Source: Microcoleus sp. FACHB-1515 (GTDB lineage: Bacteria; Cyanobacteriota; Cyanobacteriia; Elainellales; Elainellaceae). Taken from it: DNA of 64,000 nucleotides. Of the stretch, positions 46,709-55,058 are shown in pieces. The notes below the pieces were generated by a model. That model had not been told where the DNA came from, did no database searches, and saw only the letters and a list, made by a program, of their open reading frames with translations. Made by a program: the position numbers and the translations under genes. The stretch is from assembly GCF_014696105.1 (NCBI RefSeq), contig NZ_JACJPO010000056.1:186001-250000 (forward strand). Direction: 5' to 3'. Numbering within the stretch: position 1 is the stretch's first letter; the number at the start of each line of letters is the position of its first letter.

Positions 46709-47458
46709 ATGGTAAGAAAGCGCAATTTATCCGATCTGCTCCGCGACGAGGCCGGAGCGCTGGACAACTCTAGTGACGAGCCACCTGCGGCTGAGCAGAC
46801 AATTGATGTTTCTGCTGAAGTTGCCGACGAAAGCGCGATCGAACCGACTCGCCGTCCACATTCACCTACGAAGGCGGAGTTGCAAGCGATCGTCACCGAT
46901 TTGACAGTCGAATCGGAAGCACTGCGCGATCGCGAGCAGCAGCTTGATCATCAAATTGCTGAACTTCAAGCTGAATTAAAATCCCGTCAAACCGAAATCG
47001 AGCAGCTTCAAAATCAGCTTCAGCAGCAGGCCGACCAGTTCAAGCAGCAGCTAGACCAAGCGCAGCAGGCCGACCAGTCTGCCGAACTTGTCCAGGTTCA
47101 GCAGCGACTCGCAGCGGAGCAAGCCCAAACCGCACAGCTTAAAACAGAACTCGAAGAAGCCAAGCAGCTTATCTTGAAGCTCAGCGAGGCGAACAGTAAG
47201 CCAGCAGCAAAAGCGCCAGAAACCAAAGCGATCGATCGCCCTGCTCCCGCACCCCAACGCGCTCCCCTACAGGCAAAACCGCTTCCCCAGCGGGGCGGAG
47301 CGATTGCGCCTGCACGTCCGCCTGCTCCGCCTGCGCGTCCGGCTGTTCAGCCGCGCCCCTTCGTGCCGACTCGTCCGATCGCACCAAACAACGTGCCAAT
47401 GATGCCGTCTGAAAGCGACACGCGCCTGTCAGATGCAGATATCGGCTGGGTAGACTGA
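46709..47458 (+). CDS. Coiled-coil, disordered-ended partner of ParA (McdB-like candidate)
   Basis: 249 residues. N-terminus basic (MVRKRNLSDLLRDEAG), acidic linker, then a long Gln/Glu-rich coiled coil (about 65-155). A Pro/Ala/Arg-rich disordered stretch (about 165-235) follows, and the end is RLSDADIGWVD with one Trp three residues from the end. McdB proteins share this layout (charged N-terminus, glutamine-rich coiled coil, near-terminal invariant Trp) despite low sequence similarity. It starts 3 bases after the parA stop. A different adaptor role is also possible. Confidence 0.75.
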   Translation: MVRKRNLSDLLRDEAGALDNSSDEPPAAEQTIDVSAEVADESAIEPTRRPHSPTKAELQAIVTDLTVESEALRDREQQLDHQIAELQAELKSRQTEIEQLQNQLQQQADQFKQQLDQAQQADQSAELVQVQQRLAAEQAQTAQLKTELEEAKQLILKLSEANSKPAAKAPETKAIDRPAPAPQRAPLQAKPLPQRGGAIAPARPPAPPARPAVQPRPFVPTRPIAPNNVPMMPSESDTRLSDADIGWVD

Positions 47459-47644
47459 CGCAATTTACGCTGTTTTTGACATCCTTCCTGGGGGAGAGGT
47501 GGAGCGCAACTACCCCCGCTACGCTACAAGTTGTATTGGGCTTGCAATCGCGACTAGCCGTGACTTTTGGCTGGTGGCGATCGCTGCCAAGCGTTTATGG
47601 TGACGCTTTATTTCTTACGATCTCTAGATGTAAGGGGTGTGGAT

Positions 47645-48634
47645 GTGAACAAAACTTGTCTCGATCGCTTTTCTCAAGGACTTGCTGCAACCGTGCTGGT
47701 TGCGGGCGTTGCCGGAATTGCCTCAACTGCCCAGGCCGAAACGGTTGCTTCTGCGGCTGCTCTGCTTGAACCCGCTGCAACTGAAACGATCGTTCCGACT
47801 GAGGCGACGATCGCGCTGCAAGAGCCATCGCTGTTTGCCACAGAAGGATTTAGCCCGGAGGCGATCGTCGCCCAAACAACCCAGCCGACGCCGCTTGATT
47901 CGCCCAACCAACTGCCGCCGCCCGGCGAACCAGTGCCGCAACAGCCTTCGCAGCCGGGTCGGACGGGTGCACCCGTCACGCTGCCTCCCGAATCAACGCC
48001 GGGAACGCAGCCGACGCCGCTTGATTCGCCCAACCAACTGCCGCCGCCTGGTCAGCCAATTCCTGATCAGCCTAGCGAACCCAGCTTGACTGTGCCGCCG
48101 CCGACGACTCCAACCACTCCGCCGCCGACCACCCCAACCACCCCACCGCCCACAACTCGACCCGCACCGCCACCTCGCCAGGAAGGTGGAATTCAGCCGG
48201 GGCGGGCGACTGCAACAGGAGCAAGCTACATTGGGGCAGGTGCGAACATCGGCATCGGCGAAGGTGACAGTGCAGTGGGAGACGGCAGCTTTGCGGTCTT
48301 CAGCAAAATTGGCTTGACGCAGGAAATCTCGATTCGTCCGGCTGTGCTGTTCTCAGACGACGCGACATTCTTGATTCCGGTGACGCTCGATTTCATTCCG
48401 CTCCTGACGCCTGCCACTCGCGACGTGGGCGAAGCAGTCGGCCTGCGAGTTTCACCGTATGCTGGCGCGGGAGCCGCGATCTCGACAGGCGACAACAGCA
48501 GCGTTGACTTCTTGCTGACAGGCGGCGTTGATGTGCCACTGAGCAATCGTCTCACGGCCACTGCCCAGGTCAACGTCACGTTCGTTGACAATACCGCTGT
48601 TGGTTTGCTGCTCGGCTTGGGCTACAACTTCTAA
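47645..48634 (+). CDS. Pro-rich exported protein with C-terminal beta-barrel-like domain
   Basis: 329 residues from GTG 47645 with AAGGGG upstream. A signal peptide ends STAQAE. Residues about 75-180 are low complexity and Pro-rich and contain a duplicated unit (TPLDSPNQLPPPG at two places, 127 bases apart in the DNA). The C-terminal 140 residues (GASYIGAGANIGIG ... GLLLGLGYNF) alternate polar and hydrophobic and end in an aromatic Phe, like an outer-membrane beta barrel. Function unknown. Confidence 0.72.
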   Translation: MNKTCLDRFSQGLAATVLVAGVAGIASTAQAETVASAAALLEPAATETIVPTEATIALQEPSLFATEGFSPEAIVAQTTQPTPLDSPNQLPPPGEPVPQQPSQPGRTGAPVTLPPESTPGTQPTPLDSPNQLPPPGQPIPDQPSEPSLTVPPPTTPTTPPPTTPTTPPPTTRPAPPPRQEGGIQPGRATATGASYIGAGANIGIGEGDSAVGDGSFAVFSKIGLTQEISIRPAVLFSDDATFLIPVTLDFIPLLTPATRDVGEAVGLRVSPYAGAGAAISTGDNSSVDFLLTGGVDVPLSNRLTATAQVNVTFVDNTAVGLLLGLGYNF

Positions 48635-48794
48635 ATTTTGCCTTCCATCCAAAGGTGCTCGAAGCGATCGCACCGTCGCGATCGCTTTTGGCTGTGAGAA
48701 GTTTTTGCGCTGAGCAGCCAGCGGGCAGTGCGACACTTCCGACCTTTCACTTTCTCCCGCTAGACTGAAGACAAGCAATTTTCGGCGGGATGGC

Positions 48795-50234
48795 ATGATT
48801 TCTGAACTTTCTCAAGCGCTGGCAGCGATCGATCTGGCAGCGGACTGGATCGGGTTGCGAGCGGTGAAGTCTGCAATCGGCATGACAACAGTGCGCGACG
48901 GACTGCCGCAGCGCAACGGGCGATCGCACAGTCAGGGTGTGATGGTCGAAGTGTTGGCAGGAGGGCAGATCGGCTACAGCGCCGTAAATTCACTACGCCT
49001 GATTGATCTGCAAGCTGCCGCAGAAGCGGCTTATCGGCAGGCGATCGCCGCCAGCAAATGGGCAATTTTTCCGACCTCAACAGCGGCGCGTCCGAAAGTC
49101 GTCGGCCAATATGCTTCGCCTGTCCAAAAAGCGCTGGATCTGCTCAGTCCTGGAGAAATTAACGAAATCTTGGTGCGGCTTTGTCACGAGATGAAGCGCA
49201 GTGATGCGATCGTGCAGACCAGTGCAACTGCCGTGACGGATGAAACCGAATCGTGGTTTGTCAGCAGCAACGGCTCGGAAGTGCATCAGAAATTTGTGAT
49301 GCTGGAGACGCACTTCGGCGCGACGGCTCAAGATGGATCGATCGTGCAGCGCCGCAGCAGCAACGGCTATCTCGCCCACAGCTATCAGGGCGGCTGGGAA
49401 CTGTTTCTGACGCCGGAACTGTGGGAGCAAGCGAAAACAGTGGGTGAACAGGCGATCGAACTCCTCACAGCCGCAGAATGCCCCAGCGAAACGACGACGC
49501 TCGTTCTTGCCCCTGACCAGATGATGCTGCAAATTCACGAAAGCGTCGGCCATCCGCTGGAACTCGATCGCATTTTGGGCGACGAGCGCAACTATGCCGG
49601 AGGCAGCTTTGTCAAACCCGCTGATTTCGGCAGCTTGTCCTACGGTTCCAAGCTGATGAACATTACGTTCAACCCGGATGTCGAAGGCGAATTTGCCAGC
49701 TATCGCTTTGACGACATCGGCGCACCTGCCAGCAAAGAATATTTGATTCGCGAAGGCGTCCTACAGCGCGGTTTGGGCAGCTTGGAAAGTCAGCAGCGGT
49801 TGGGCGTTCCGGGTGTCGCCTGCGCTCGCGCCAGTTCGTGGAATCGCCCGCCGATCGATCGAATGGCAAACATCAACCTAGAAGCGGGAACCGAAAATCT
49901 CCACGCACTGATCGGCAACATCGAGCGCGGCGTATTCATGGAGGCAAATCAGTCCTGGTCGATCGATGATCAGCGCTACAAATTCCAGTTCGGCTGCGAA
50001 TACGCCAAGCGAATCGAAAACGGCAAGCTGACCAAAACCCTGCGAAATCCCAACTATCGCGCTACGACACCGCAGTTTTGGCACAGTTTGGCGAAAGTTG
50101 GAGACACGAGCACTTGGGAAGTCTACGGTACGCCGCTGTGTGGCAAAGGCGAACCCAATCAGGCGATTCGCGTCGGTCACGGTTCGCCCGTCTGCGTGTT
50201 TGAGAACATCGAAGTGTTTGGAGGTGGCGCGTGA
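48795..50234 (+). CDS. tldD: TldD-type metalloprotease subunit
   Basis: 479 residues. The zinc-binding HExxxH is IHESVGHPLELDRI. GASYIRDE-like regions of the family and the C-terminal domain are present. TldD is the catalytic subunit of a TldD/TldE heterodimer that degrades unfolded peptides and matures microcin B17 and other modified peptides. Its stop overlaps the tldE start (GTGA), so translation is coupled. ATG 48795. Confidence 0.92.
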   Translation: MISELSQALAAIDLAADWIGLRAVKSAIGMTTVRDGLPQRNGRSHSQGVMVEVLAGGQIGYSAVNSLRLIDLQAAAEAAYRQAIAASKWAIFPTSTAARPKVVGQYASPVQKALDLLSPGEINEILVRLCHEMKRSDAIVQTSATAVTDETESWFVSSNGSEVHQKFVMLETHFGATAQDGSIVQRRSSNGYLAHSYQGGWELFLTPELWEQAKTVGEQAIELLTAAECPSETTTLVLAPDQMMLQIHESVGHPLELDRILGDERNYAGGSFVKPADFGSLSYGSKLMNITFNPDVEGEFASYRFDDIGAPASKEYLIREGVLQRGLGSLESQQRLGVPGVACARASSWNRPPIDRMANINLEAGTENLHALIGNIERGVFMEANQSWSIDDQRYKFQFGCEYAKRIENGKLTKTLRNPNYRATTPQFWHSLAKVGDTSTWEVYGTPLCGKGEPNQAIRVGHGSPVCVFENIEVFGGGA

Positions 50235-51568
50235 AGATCGAGCAAACCGAAGCGGCCTTTACGCAGGTGGTTGAGGCGTTGCGATCGCATCTCCAGCCCG
50301 ACGAAGCCTTTACGCTGGAACTGTGGGGCGAGCAAAGCCAGTTTGTCCGCTTCAATCAGGCCAAAGTGCGACAAACAGGAACCGTAATCGACGGTCAAAT
50401 GCAAATCACGCTGATGCAAAACCAGCGCAGCAGCTATCGCGAAGTGCCGTTTACCGGAGAGGCCGCGATCGACCTGCCGCAAGCGCTCAGGGCGATCGAA
50501 GAACTGCGATCGATTCTGCCTCAGTTGCCGATCGATCCGTATCTTGTTCTGCCTGCGGGCAGTGCGACAAGTCGCGATTCGCATCAAGGCGATTTGCTGG
50601 CGATCGATGCGGTTGCCGACGCAATTTTGCCTGCGGTCAGCGGCTTGGACTTCACCGGACTGTATGCAGGCGGCTTGGTGCTGCGTGCTTATGCTGACTC
50701 TGCCGGACAGCGGCACTGGTTCGCGACGGATTCGTTTGCGATCGACTATTCGATCTTCACTACTGACGGACAAGCGGTCAAAGGTACTTATGCCGGAAGT
50801 GCGTGGAACCAAACGGACTACAGCGCCAAACTCGATCAGGCCAAACTTCAGCTTGAACGGTTAGCTCAGCCGCCAAAAGCCATTCCCAAAGGACAATATC
50901 GCACCTACCTTGCCCCCGCAGCAATGGCCGAACTAATCGCGATGTTTTCCTGGGGGGCAGTCAGTGAAGCCGCCTTGCAGCAGGGCAACAGCGCACTTGC
51001 CAGCTTGCAGCGCGGGGAAAAGCGATTTTCGCCGCTGTTTACGCTGAAGGAAAACTTCGATCGCGGGCTTGTTCCCCGCTTCAACGATTTGGGAGAAGTT
51101 GCGCCGATCGATCTGCCGCTGATCGAAAACGGCCAGCTTGTGAATACTTTGGTTAGCTCCCGGACGGCAAAGGAATATGGCAAAACGGCAAACGGAGCCG
51201 ACGGCGGCGAATATTTGCGATCGCCCGAAGTTGCGCCTGGAAAACTCGCTGCCGACGATGTTTTGAAAACGCTTGACACCGGATTATTTTTGTCGAATTT
51301 ACACTATTTGAACTGGAGCGATCGCCCGACTGCTCGCGTGACAGGAATGACTCGTTACGCTTGTTTCTGGGTGGCAAATGGCGAAATTGTTGCACCGATC
51401 GAAAATCTGCGCTTCGATGAAAGCCTTTATCGCTGCTTTGGTGAAAATCTCGTCGCGCTCACGGATTTTCAAGAGTTTATTCCTGAAGTTGGCAGCTACG
51501 ATCGCCGCAGTTTAGGCGGAACCTGGACACCCGGCGCGATCGCCGACGACTTCACCTACACCCTCTAA
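50231..51568 (+). CDS. tldE: TldE/PmbA subunit
   Basis: 445 residues from GTG 50231. It is homologous to TldD but lacks HExxxH, as expected for TldE/PmbA. Conserved parts include SHQGDLLAIDAVADAI and MTRYACFWVANGEIVAPIEN. It forms the non-catalytic half of the tunnel-shaped protease. No RiPP precursor was found near the pair. It ends at a bidirectional hairpin. Confidence 0.9.
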   Translation: MKIEQTEAAFTQVVEALRSHLQPDEAFTLELWGEQSQFVRFNQAKVRQTGTVIDGQMQITLMQNQRSSYREVPFTGEAAIDLPQALRAIEELRSILPQLPIDPYLVLPAGSATSRDSHQGDLLAIDAVADAILPAVSGLDFTGLYAGGLVLRAYADSAGQRHWFATDSFAIDYSIFTTDGQAVKGTYAGSAWNQTDYSAKLDQAKLQLERLAQPPKAIPKGQYRTYLAPAAMAELIAMFSWGAVSEAALQQGNSALASLQRGEKRFSPLFTLKENFDRGLVPRFNDLGEVAPIDLPLIENGQLVNTLVSSRTAKEYGKTANGADGGEYLRSPEVAPGKLAADDVLKTLDTGLFLSNLHYLNWSDRPTARVTGMTRYACFWVANGEIVAPIENLRFDESLYRCFGENLVALTDFQEFIPEVGSYDRRSLGGTWTPGAIADDFTYTL

Positions 51569-51608
51569 AAAATTCCGCAGGAAGTCATGCGACTCCTGAG
51601 GAATTTTT
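51567..51608. terminator. Hairpin terminator shared by tldE and the ABC operon
   Basis: AAAATTCC pairs with GGAATTTT and CAGGA with TCCTG in a longer interrupted stem; a T-run follows on the plus strand. The A-run before it gives U's on the minus strand, for the permease side. Confidence 0.7.
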
Positions 51609-51626
51609 GATGCTAATTCAAGCAGC

Positions 51627-52388
51627 CTATCGCGCCCAATAAATCACTTTTTTTTCGACAAAAACAAAGAAACCATAGAGAACGACACCCATCAACGCGA
51701 GGATGAGTAGGGCAGCAAATGCAAGCGGAATATCAAAGCTGGAAGTGGCTTGCACAATCAGATAGCCCAAGCCAGCATTAGACGCAACCGATTCAGAAAT
51801 AACTGTGCCAATAAAGGCAAATGAAGCAGCAATTTTGAGCGAAGCAAAAATATAAGGCAGCGTGTGCGGCCAGCCGATTTTTTGAAAGGTTTCAACTTGG
51901 TTTGCGCCGAGCGATCGCAGCACATCTTTCATTTCTGGCTCAACGGTATCCAGTCCCAAAGCCACGTTGACGGCGATCGGGAAAAAGGCGAGCAGAAACG
52001 CTGTAATCACCGCAGGTCGAGCGTTCGCACCCATCCAAATTGCTAGCAAAGGGACGATCGCCGCCTTGGGAATCGTATTAAAGGCCACCAGCAAGGGATA
52101 GAGCGTCAGGTAGGCAATTCTCGAATAGCCAATCATAAATCCGAGAAGCACACCAAACCCAACCGCCAACACAAATCCAACCAAAGTTGTCCACAGCGTC
52201 CGCCAGGAATTAGCAATTAGCTGCGGCGCAAAATTTGCCATTGCTTGCAAAATTCCGCTGGGTGCAGGCAGGCTGAACGGTGGAATTTTGAAGATAATCA
52301 CCACCAGTTCCCACAGGGCAAGCAGAACGATCGTCGCGACAAACGGCAAGACAAAACCCGCTGTTTTTGACTTAAGAAATTTTTCCAT
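51627..52388 (-). CDS. ABC transporter permease (SsuC/ThiX type)
   Basis: 253 residues from ATG 52388, one base past the ATPase stop. Six membrane segments. The EAA-like loop GANQVETFQKIGWPHTLPYI couples to the ATPase. The nitrate/sulfonate/taurine (NitT/TauT) importer family. The substrate cannot be told from the permease. Part of a three-gene minus-strand operon. Confidence 0.9.
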   Translation of the reverse strand: MEKFLKSKTAGFVLPFVATIVLLALWELVVIIFKIPPFSLPAPSGILQAMANFAPQLIANSWRTLWTTLVGFVLAVGFGVLLGFMIGYSRIAYLTLYPLLVAFNTIPKAAIVPLLAIWMGANARPAVITAFLLAFFPIAVNVALGLDTVEPEMKDVLRSLGANQVETFQKIGWPHTLPYIFASLKIAASFAFIGTVISESVASNAGLGYLIVQATSSFDIPLAFAALLILALMGVVLYGFFVFVEKKVIYWAR

Positions 52389-52389
52389 T

Positions 52390-53214
52390 TTAGTTGTGCT
52401 GAATCTGGCGGCGAATGCTGGAGAAATAGTGATTAAACTCGTCACTCAATTCCATATCAAGCGTGCGCGGACGCGGCAAATCAATCTTCGTTTCATAAAT
52501 GATTGTGCTGGGTCGAGCGCTCATCACGAAGACGCGATCGGACAGGAATACGGCTTCTCTCAAATCATGCGTAATCAAAATGCCGACGCATTTCACGCGC
52601 ATCCATAATGCTTGCAGCATCGTCCACATTTCTTCGCGAGTAAATGCATCCAGTGCGCCAAATGGCTCATCGAGCAATAGAATTTCTGGCTGATGAATCA
52701 AAGCACGACAGAGCGAAGTGCGCTGCCGCATTCCGCCCGATAGCTGCCAGGGAAATTGCTTTTGGAAATCTTGCAGGCGAACGGTTGCGAGTAAATCTTG
52801 CGCCATGTGAATGAATTCCGCTTTCTTTTGACGAAATTCATTTTTGTATGGCTGCACAATTTCCAAAGGCAGCAGCACATTATCAAGTGTGTTGCGCCAA
52901 GGCAGCATGACCGGATTCTGAAAGGCAATCCCCACATTTTTGAGCGGCTTGGTGATGCGCTGACCGCGATAGCGAATTTCACCGATCGCAGTCGGATTCA
53001 ACCCAGAAACCATTCGCAAAATTGAAGTTTTGCCGCAGCCCGATGGCCCCACAAACGACACAAATTCACCAGGCGCGATCGACAGCGAAACTTCTTGAAT
53101 AATCCGGCGCATCCGCTTCTCAAACGGATATTCCAAGCCGACACCATCAAATTCCAAAAGCGGCTGTCCGTCCGCAAAACCAGGCTCACGAGAATTAGTC
53201 AGCGGTTGAACCAT
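52390..53214 (-). CDS. ABC transporter ATP-binding protein
   Basis: 274 residues from ATG 53214; the frame is open to 53304 but the added residues are not family-like. Walker A: GPSGCGKTS; Q-loop region VGIAFQNPVMLPWRNTL; signature LSGGMRQRTSLCRAL; Walker B LLLDEPFGALD; H-loop ILITHDLREAV. Typical of TauB/SsuB. Coupled with the permease by a one-base gap. Confidence 0.93.
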   Translation of the reverse strand: MVQPLTNSREPGFADGQPLLEFDGVGLEYPFEKRMRRIIQEVSLSIAPGEFVSFVGPSGCGKTSILRMVSGLNPTAIGEIRYRGQRITKPLKNVGIAFQNPVMLPWRNTLDNVLLPLEIVQPYKNEFRQKKAEFIHMAQDLLATVRLQDFQKQFPWQLSGGMRQRTSLCRALIHQPEILLLDEPFGALDAFTREEMWTMLQALWMRVKCVGILITHDLREAVFLSDRVFVMSARPSTIIYETKIDLPRPRTLDMELSDEFNHYFSSIRRQIQHN

Positions 53215-53268
53215 AAGCTTCACCGAGTGAAATGAAATTGCGCGATCGAGATGGGAAAGAGATGAAGA

Positions 53269-53311
53269 GTGAGGAATGAAAGGTGAGGAGGGGGCTTTCC
53301 TCATTCCTCAC
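53269..53311. repeat. Intercistronic inverted repeat in the ABC operon
   Basis: GTGAGGAATGA (53269-53279) and TCATTCCTCAC (53301-53311) are perfect 11-bp arms; an inner GTGAGGA can pair alternatively. It sits between the binding-protein gene and the ATPase gene and may stabilise the upstream mRNA. Confidence 0.55.
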
Positions 53312-53318
53312 CCTTGCT

Positions 53319-54452
53319 TTAGCTCAACGGTTTGCGTTCGCTGGCAGGGGGAAGCTGGCGATCGGCGGCTGGCGGCAAAAATTCATCCGTAAACACATCG
53401 GAAACTTGCGGTGTGCCTTGCAGTCCAAAACCTTCTGCGGTTTGCTGAAGCGATTTCTCCAAACGAGCCGTATCCACGCCGCCGAGTCCATTTTTTTCAA
53501 CTTCTGGCGTGATGAACATGCGCTCAAGGGCAATTTGCAATCTTGCTTTTTCCGCTGTGCGATCCATCAGCTTGCTTTGGTCAGCAGCGATCACAGCATC
53601 GAGTCCGGCATTTGGGTCTTTCAGCACATCTTGCAGACCCCGCATGTAGGCGCGAATGAAGCCGCGCACCGCTTCAGGATTTTGTTCGGCAAAGGCGGCT
53701 CTGGTGAGAATCGCGTTGCCGTAGAAGTCCAAGCCGTTTTCGTTGTAGTAGAAGACGTTGATGTCGTCGGGCGATCGACCCGCCTTGTACAAGCTGGGCA
53801 ACACCGAGGTGGCGAAGCCGCTCACGGCGGGCACTTGACCTTGCAGCAAAAAGCTTTCGCGCAGTTTGGGATCCATCGTCACCCACTTCACCGAATTGGG
53901 GTCGATGCCGACTTCTTGTGCAAACAGCGGAAACAGCTTGCGAGGGCCATCGCCTGCGGGCGCACCAATTTCTTTTCCGGCTAGATCTTGCGGTGAATTG
54001 ATGCCGCTATCTTTGAGCGTCACGATCGCAAACGGTGCGGCATTTTGGGTAATCGCAACGGCCATCACTTTGCTGTTGGGATTTTTCTGATTGAACTCTA
54101 GCGCGTTGTACATGTCGCTAAAGGCGATGTCAAAGTTTCCGCTGCCGAGTTTGCTGATTGTGTCGGCATTGCCAAAGCCACGCTCATAAGAAACGTTTAA
54201 CCCTTCTTCGGCAAAATAGCCTTTGTCGATCGCCACAATCAAAGGTGCATCCAAACTTTGCGTTAAGAAAGAAAGCTGCACGCGCACATTCGTTTGCCCT
54301 TGCTGATTGGCAGGCGAGGCAGCAGTGGTTGCGGCAGGTGAAGCACCCGCACCAGAATTTGCGGTGGGAGCTTGCGTGGCACATCCGGCCACAGCCGTCA
54401 TCAGCGTTGCGGCGAGAAGCAAAGACAGGTATTTCAAATTCGCTTTCTTCAC
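53319..54452 (-). CDS. ABC transporter substrate-binding lipoprotein, NMT1/SsuA-like
   Basis: 377 residues from GTG 54452, 7 bases after GGAG. Lipoprotein signal with lipobox VAGC, Ser/Thr/Ala-rich linker, then a type II periplasmic-binding fold: LDAPLIVAIDKGYFAEEGLNV, NADTISKLGSGNFDIAFSD, KEIGAPAGDGPRKLF. This family binds sulfonates, nitrate, thiamine precursors or purine-like ligands. The shared TGTATACA motif with the xdh region points to a purine or ureide ligand (inference). First gene of the operon. Confidence 0.9.
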   Translation of the reverse strand: MKKANLKYLSLLLAATLMTAVAGCATQAPTANSGAGASPAATTAASPANQQGQTNVRVQLSFLTQSLDAPLIVAIDKGYFAEEGLNVSYERGFGNADTISKLGSGNFDIAFSDMYNALEFNQKNPNSKVMAVAITQNAAPFAIVTLKDSGINSPQDLAGKEIGAPAGDGPRKLFPLFAQEVGIDPNSVKWVTMDPKLRESFLLQGQVPAVSGFATSVLPSLYKAGRSPDDINVFYYNENGLDFYGNAILTRAAFAEQNPEAVRGFIRAYMRGLQDVLKDPNAGLDAVIAADQSKLMDRTAEKARLQIALERMFITPEVEKNGLGGVDTARLEKSLQQTAEGFGLQGTPQVSDVFTDEFLPPAADRQLPPASERKPLS

Positions 54453-54593
54453 AATAAATCTCCAGCGTGCAAACAAAGGGCAGTTGAGCGGGGCAGTCGA
54501 GCGAACTTAGGCGGTTTCTCTTACTTTCATCCGGTGCGATCGCAGTTCGATTGTGAGCGATGGGCGCTACGATCTACCTTGAGTGAGATGGAA

Positions 54594-54605
54594 TGTATAC
54601 AGTAT
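54594..54605. promoter_or_regulatory. TGTATACA motif upstream of the ABC operon
   Basis: TGTATACAGTAT is the exact reverse complement of ATACTGTATACA at 31805-31816, upstream of xdhA. It lies 142 bases before the start of the binding-protein gene. Common control is inferred. Confidence 0.6.
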
Positions 54606-54609
54606 TCAT

Positions 54610-54852
54610 TCAAGAGACAGATTTAGCTATTTTCTGTATTTTGATATACAAATTGAGTTTATTTTTACTCGTTCTTCCGTAGTAAGCGTGTGACAATTGC
54701 ATCAAAGTTAAGGAACTTTGACATCCAGCTAAAACTTGAGTGGAATCAATTGCTGAGGTGATATCCTGTGTTTCAACGCTCCCAACATCTGTATTGCAAC
54801 TTGATTCTTTGGGCGAGAATTTTTGCGATCGCTGATGTAGTTTTGGTGACAT
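54610..54852 (-). CDS. Possible small protein, uncertain
   Basis: 80 residues from ATG 54852, Ser/Lys/Gln-rich with no recognised domain, in an AT-rich 500-base intergenic stretch (54477-55058). The ribosome site is weak. It may be chance, since the region also carries the regulatory motif at 54594-54605. Confidence 0.22.
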   Translation of the reverse strand: MSPKLHQRSQKFSPKESSCNTDVGSVETQDITSAIDSTQVLAGCQSSLTLMQLSHAYYGRTSKNKLNLYIKIQKIAKSVS

Positions 54853-55058
54853 AGGCTTTCTCTTACTTTGGTTGTTTCTTGCTGTGATCAAGCTCTGCTG
54901 ATTGCGCTGCGAAAGTCTGCTCGTTCAGGCGATCGCTGTCAGTAATTTGGTCAGCGTTTGCTGTTTGGTGATTCGCTTCCTCCACGCCGCTTGTGCGATC
55001 GATTTGCGTTGTTTCGACCGCACAGTTCAACTTCACCTGCACGAATTTCACAACTTCA

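Noticed and set aside
54453-54600. TPP riboswitch upstream of the NMT1-like binding protein
   Set aside because: The conserved CTGAGA and ACCTG blocks are absent.
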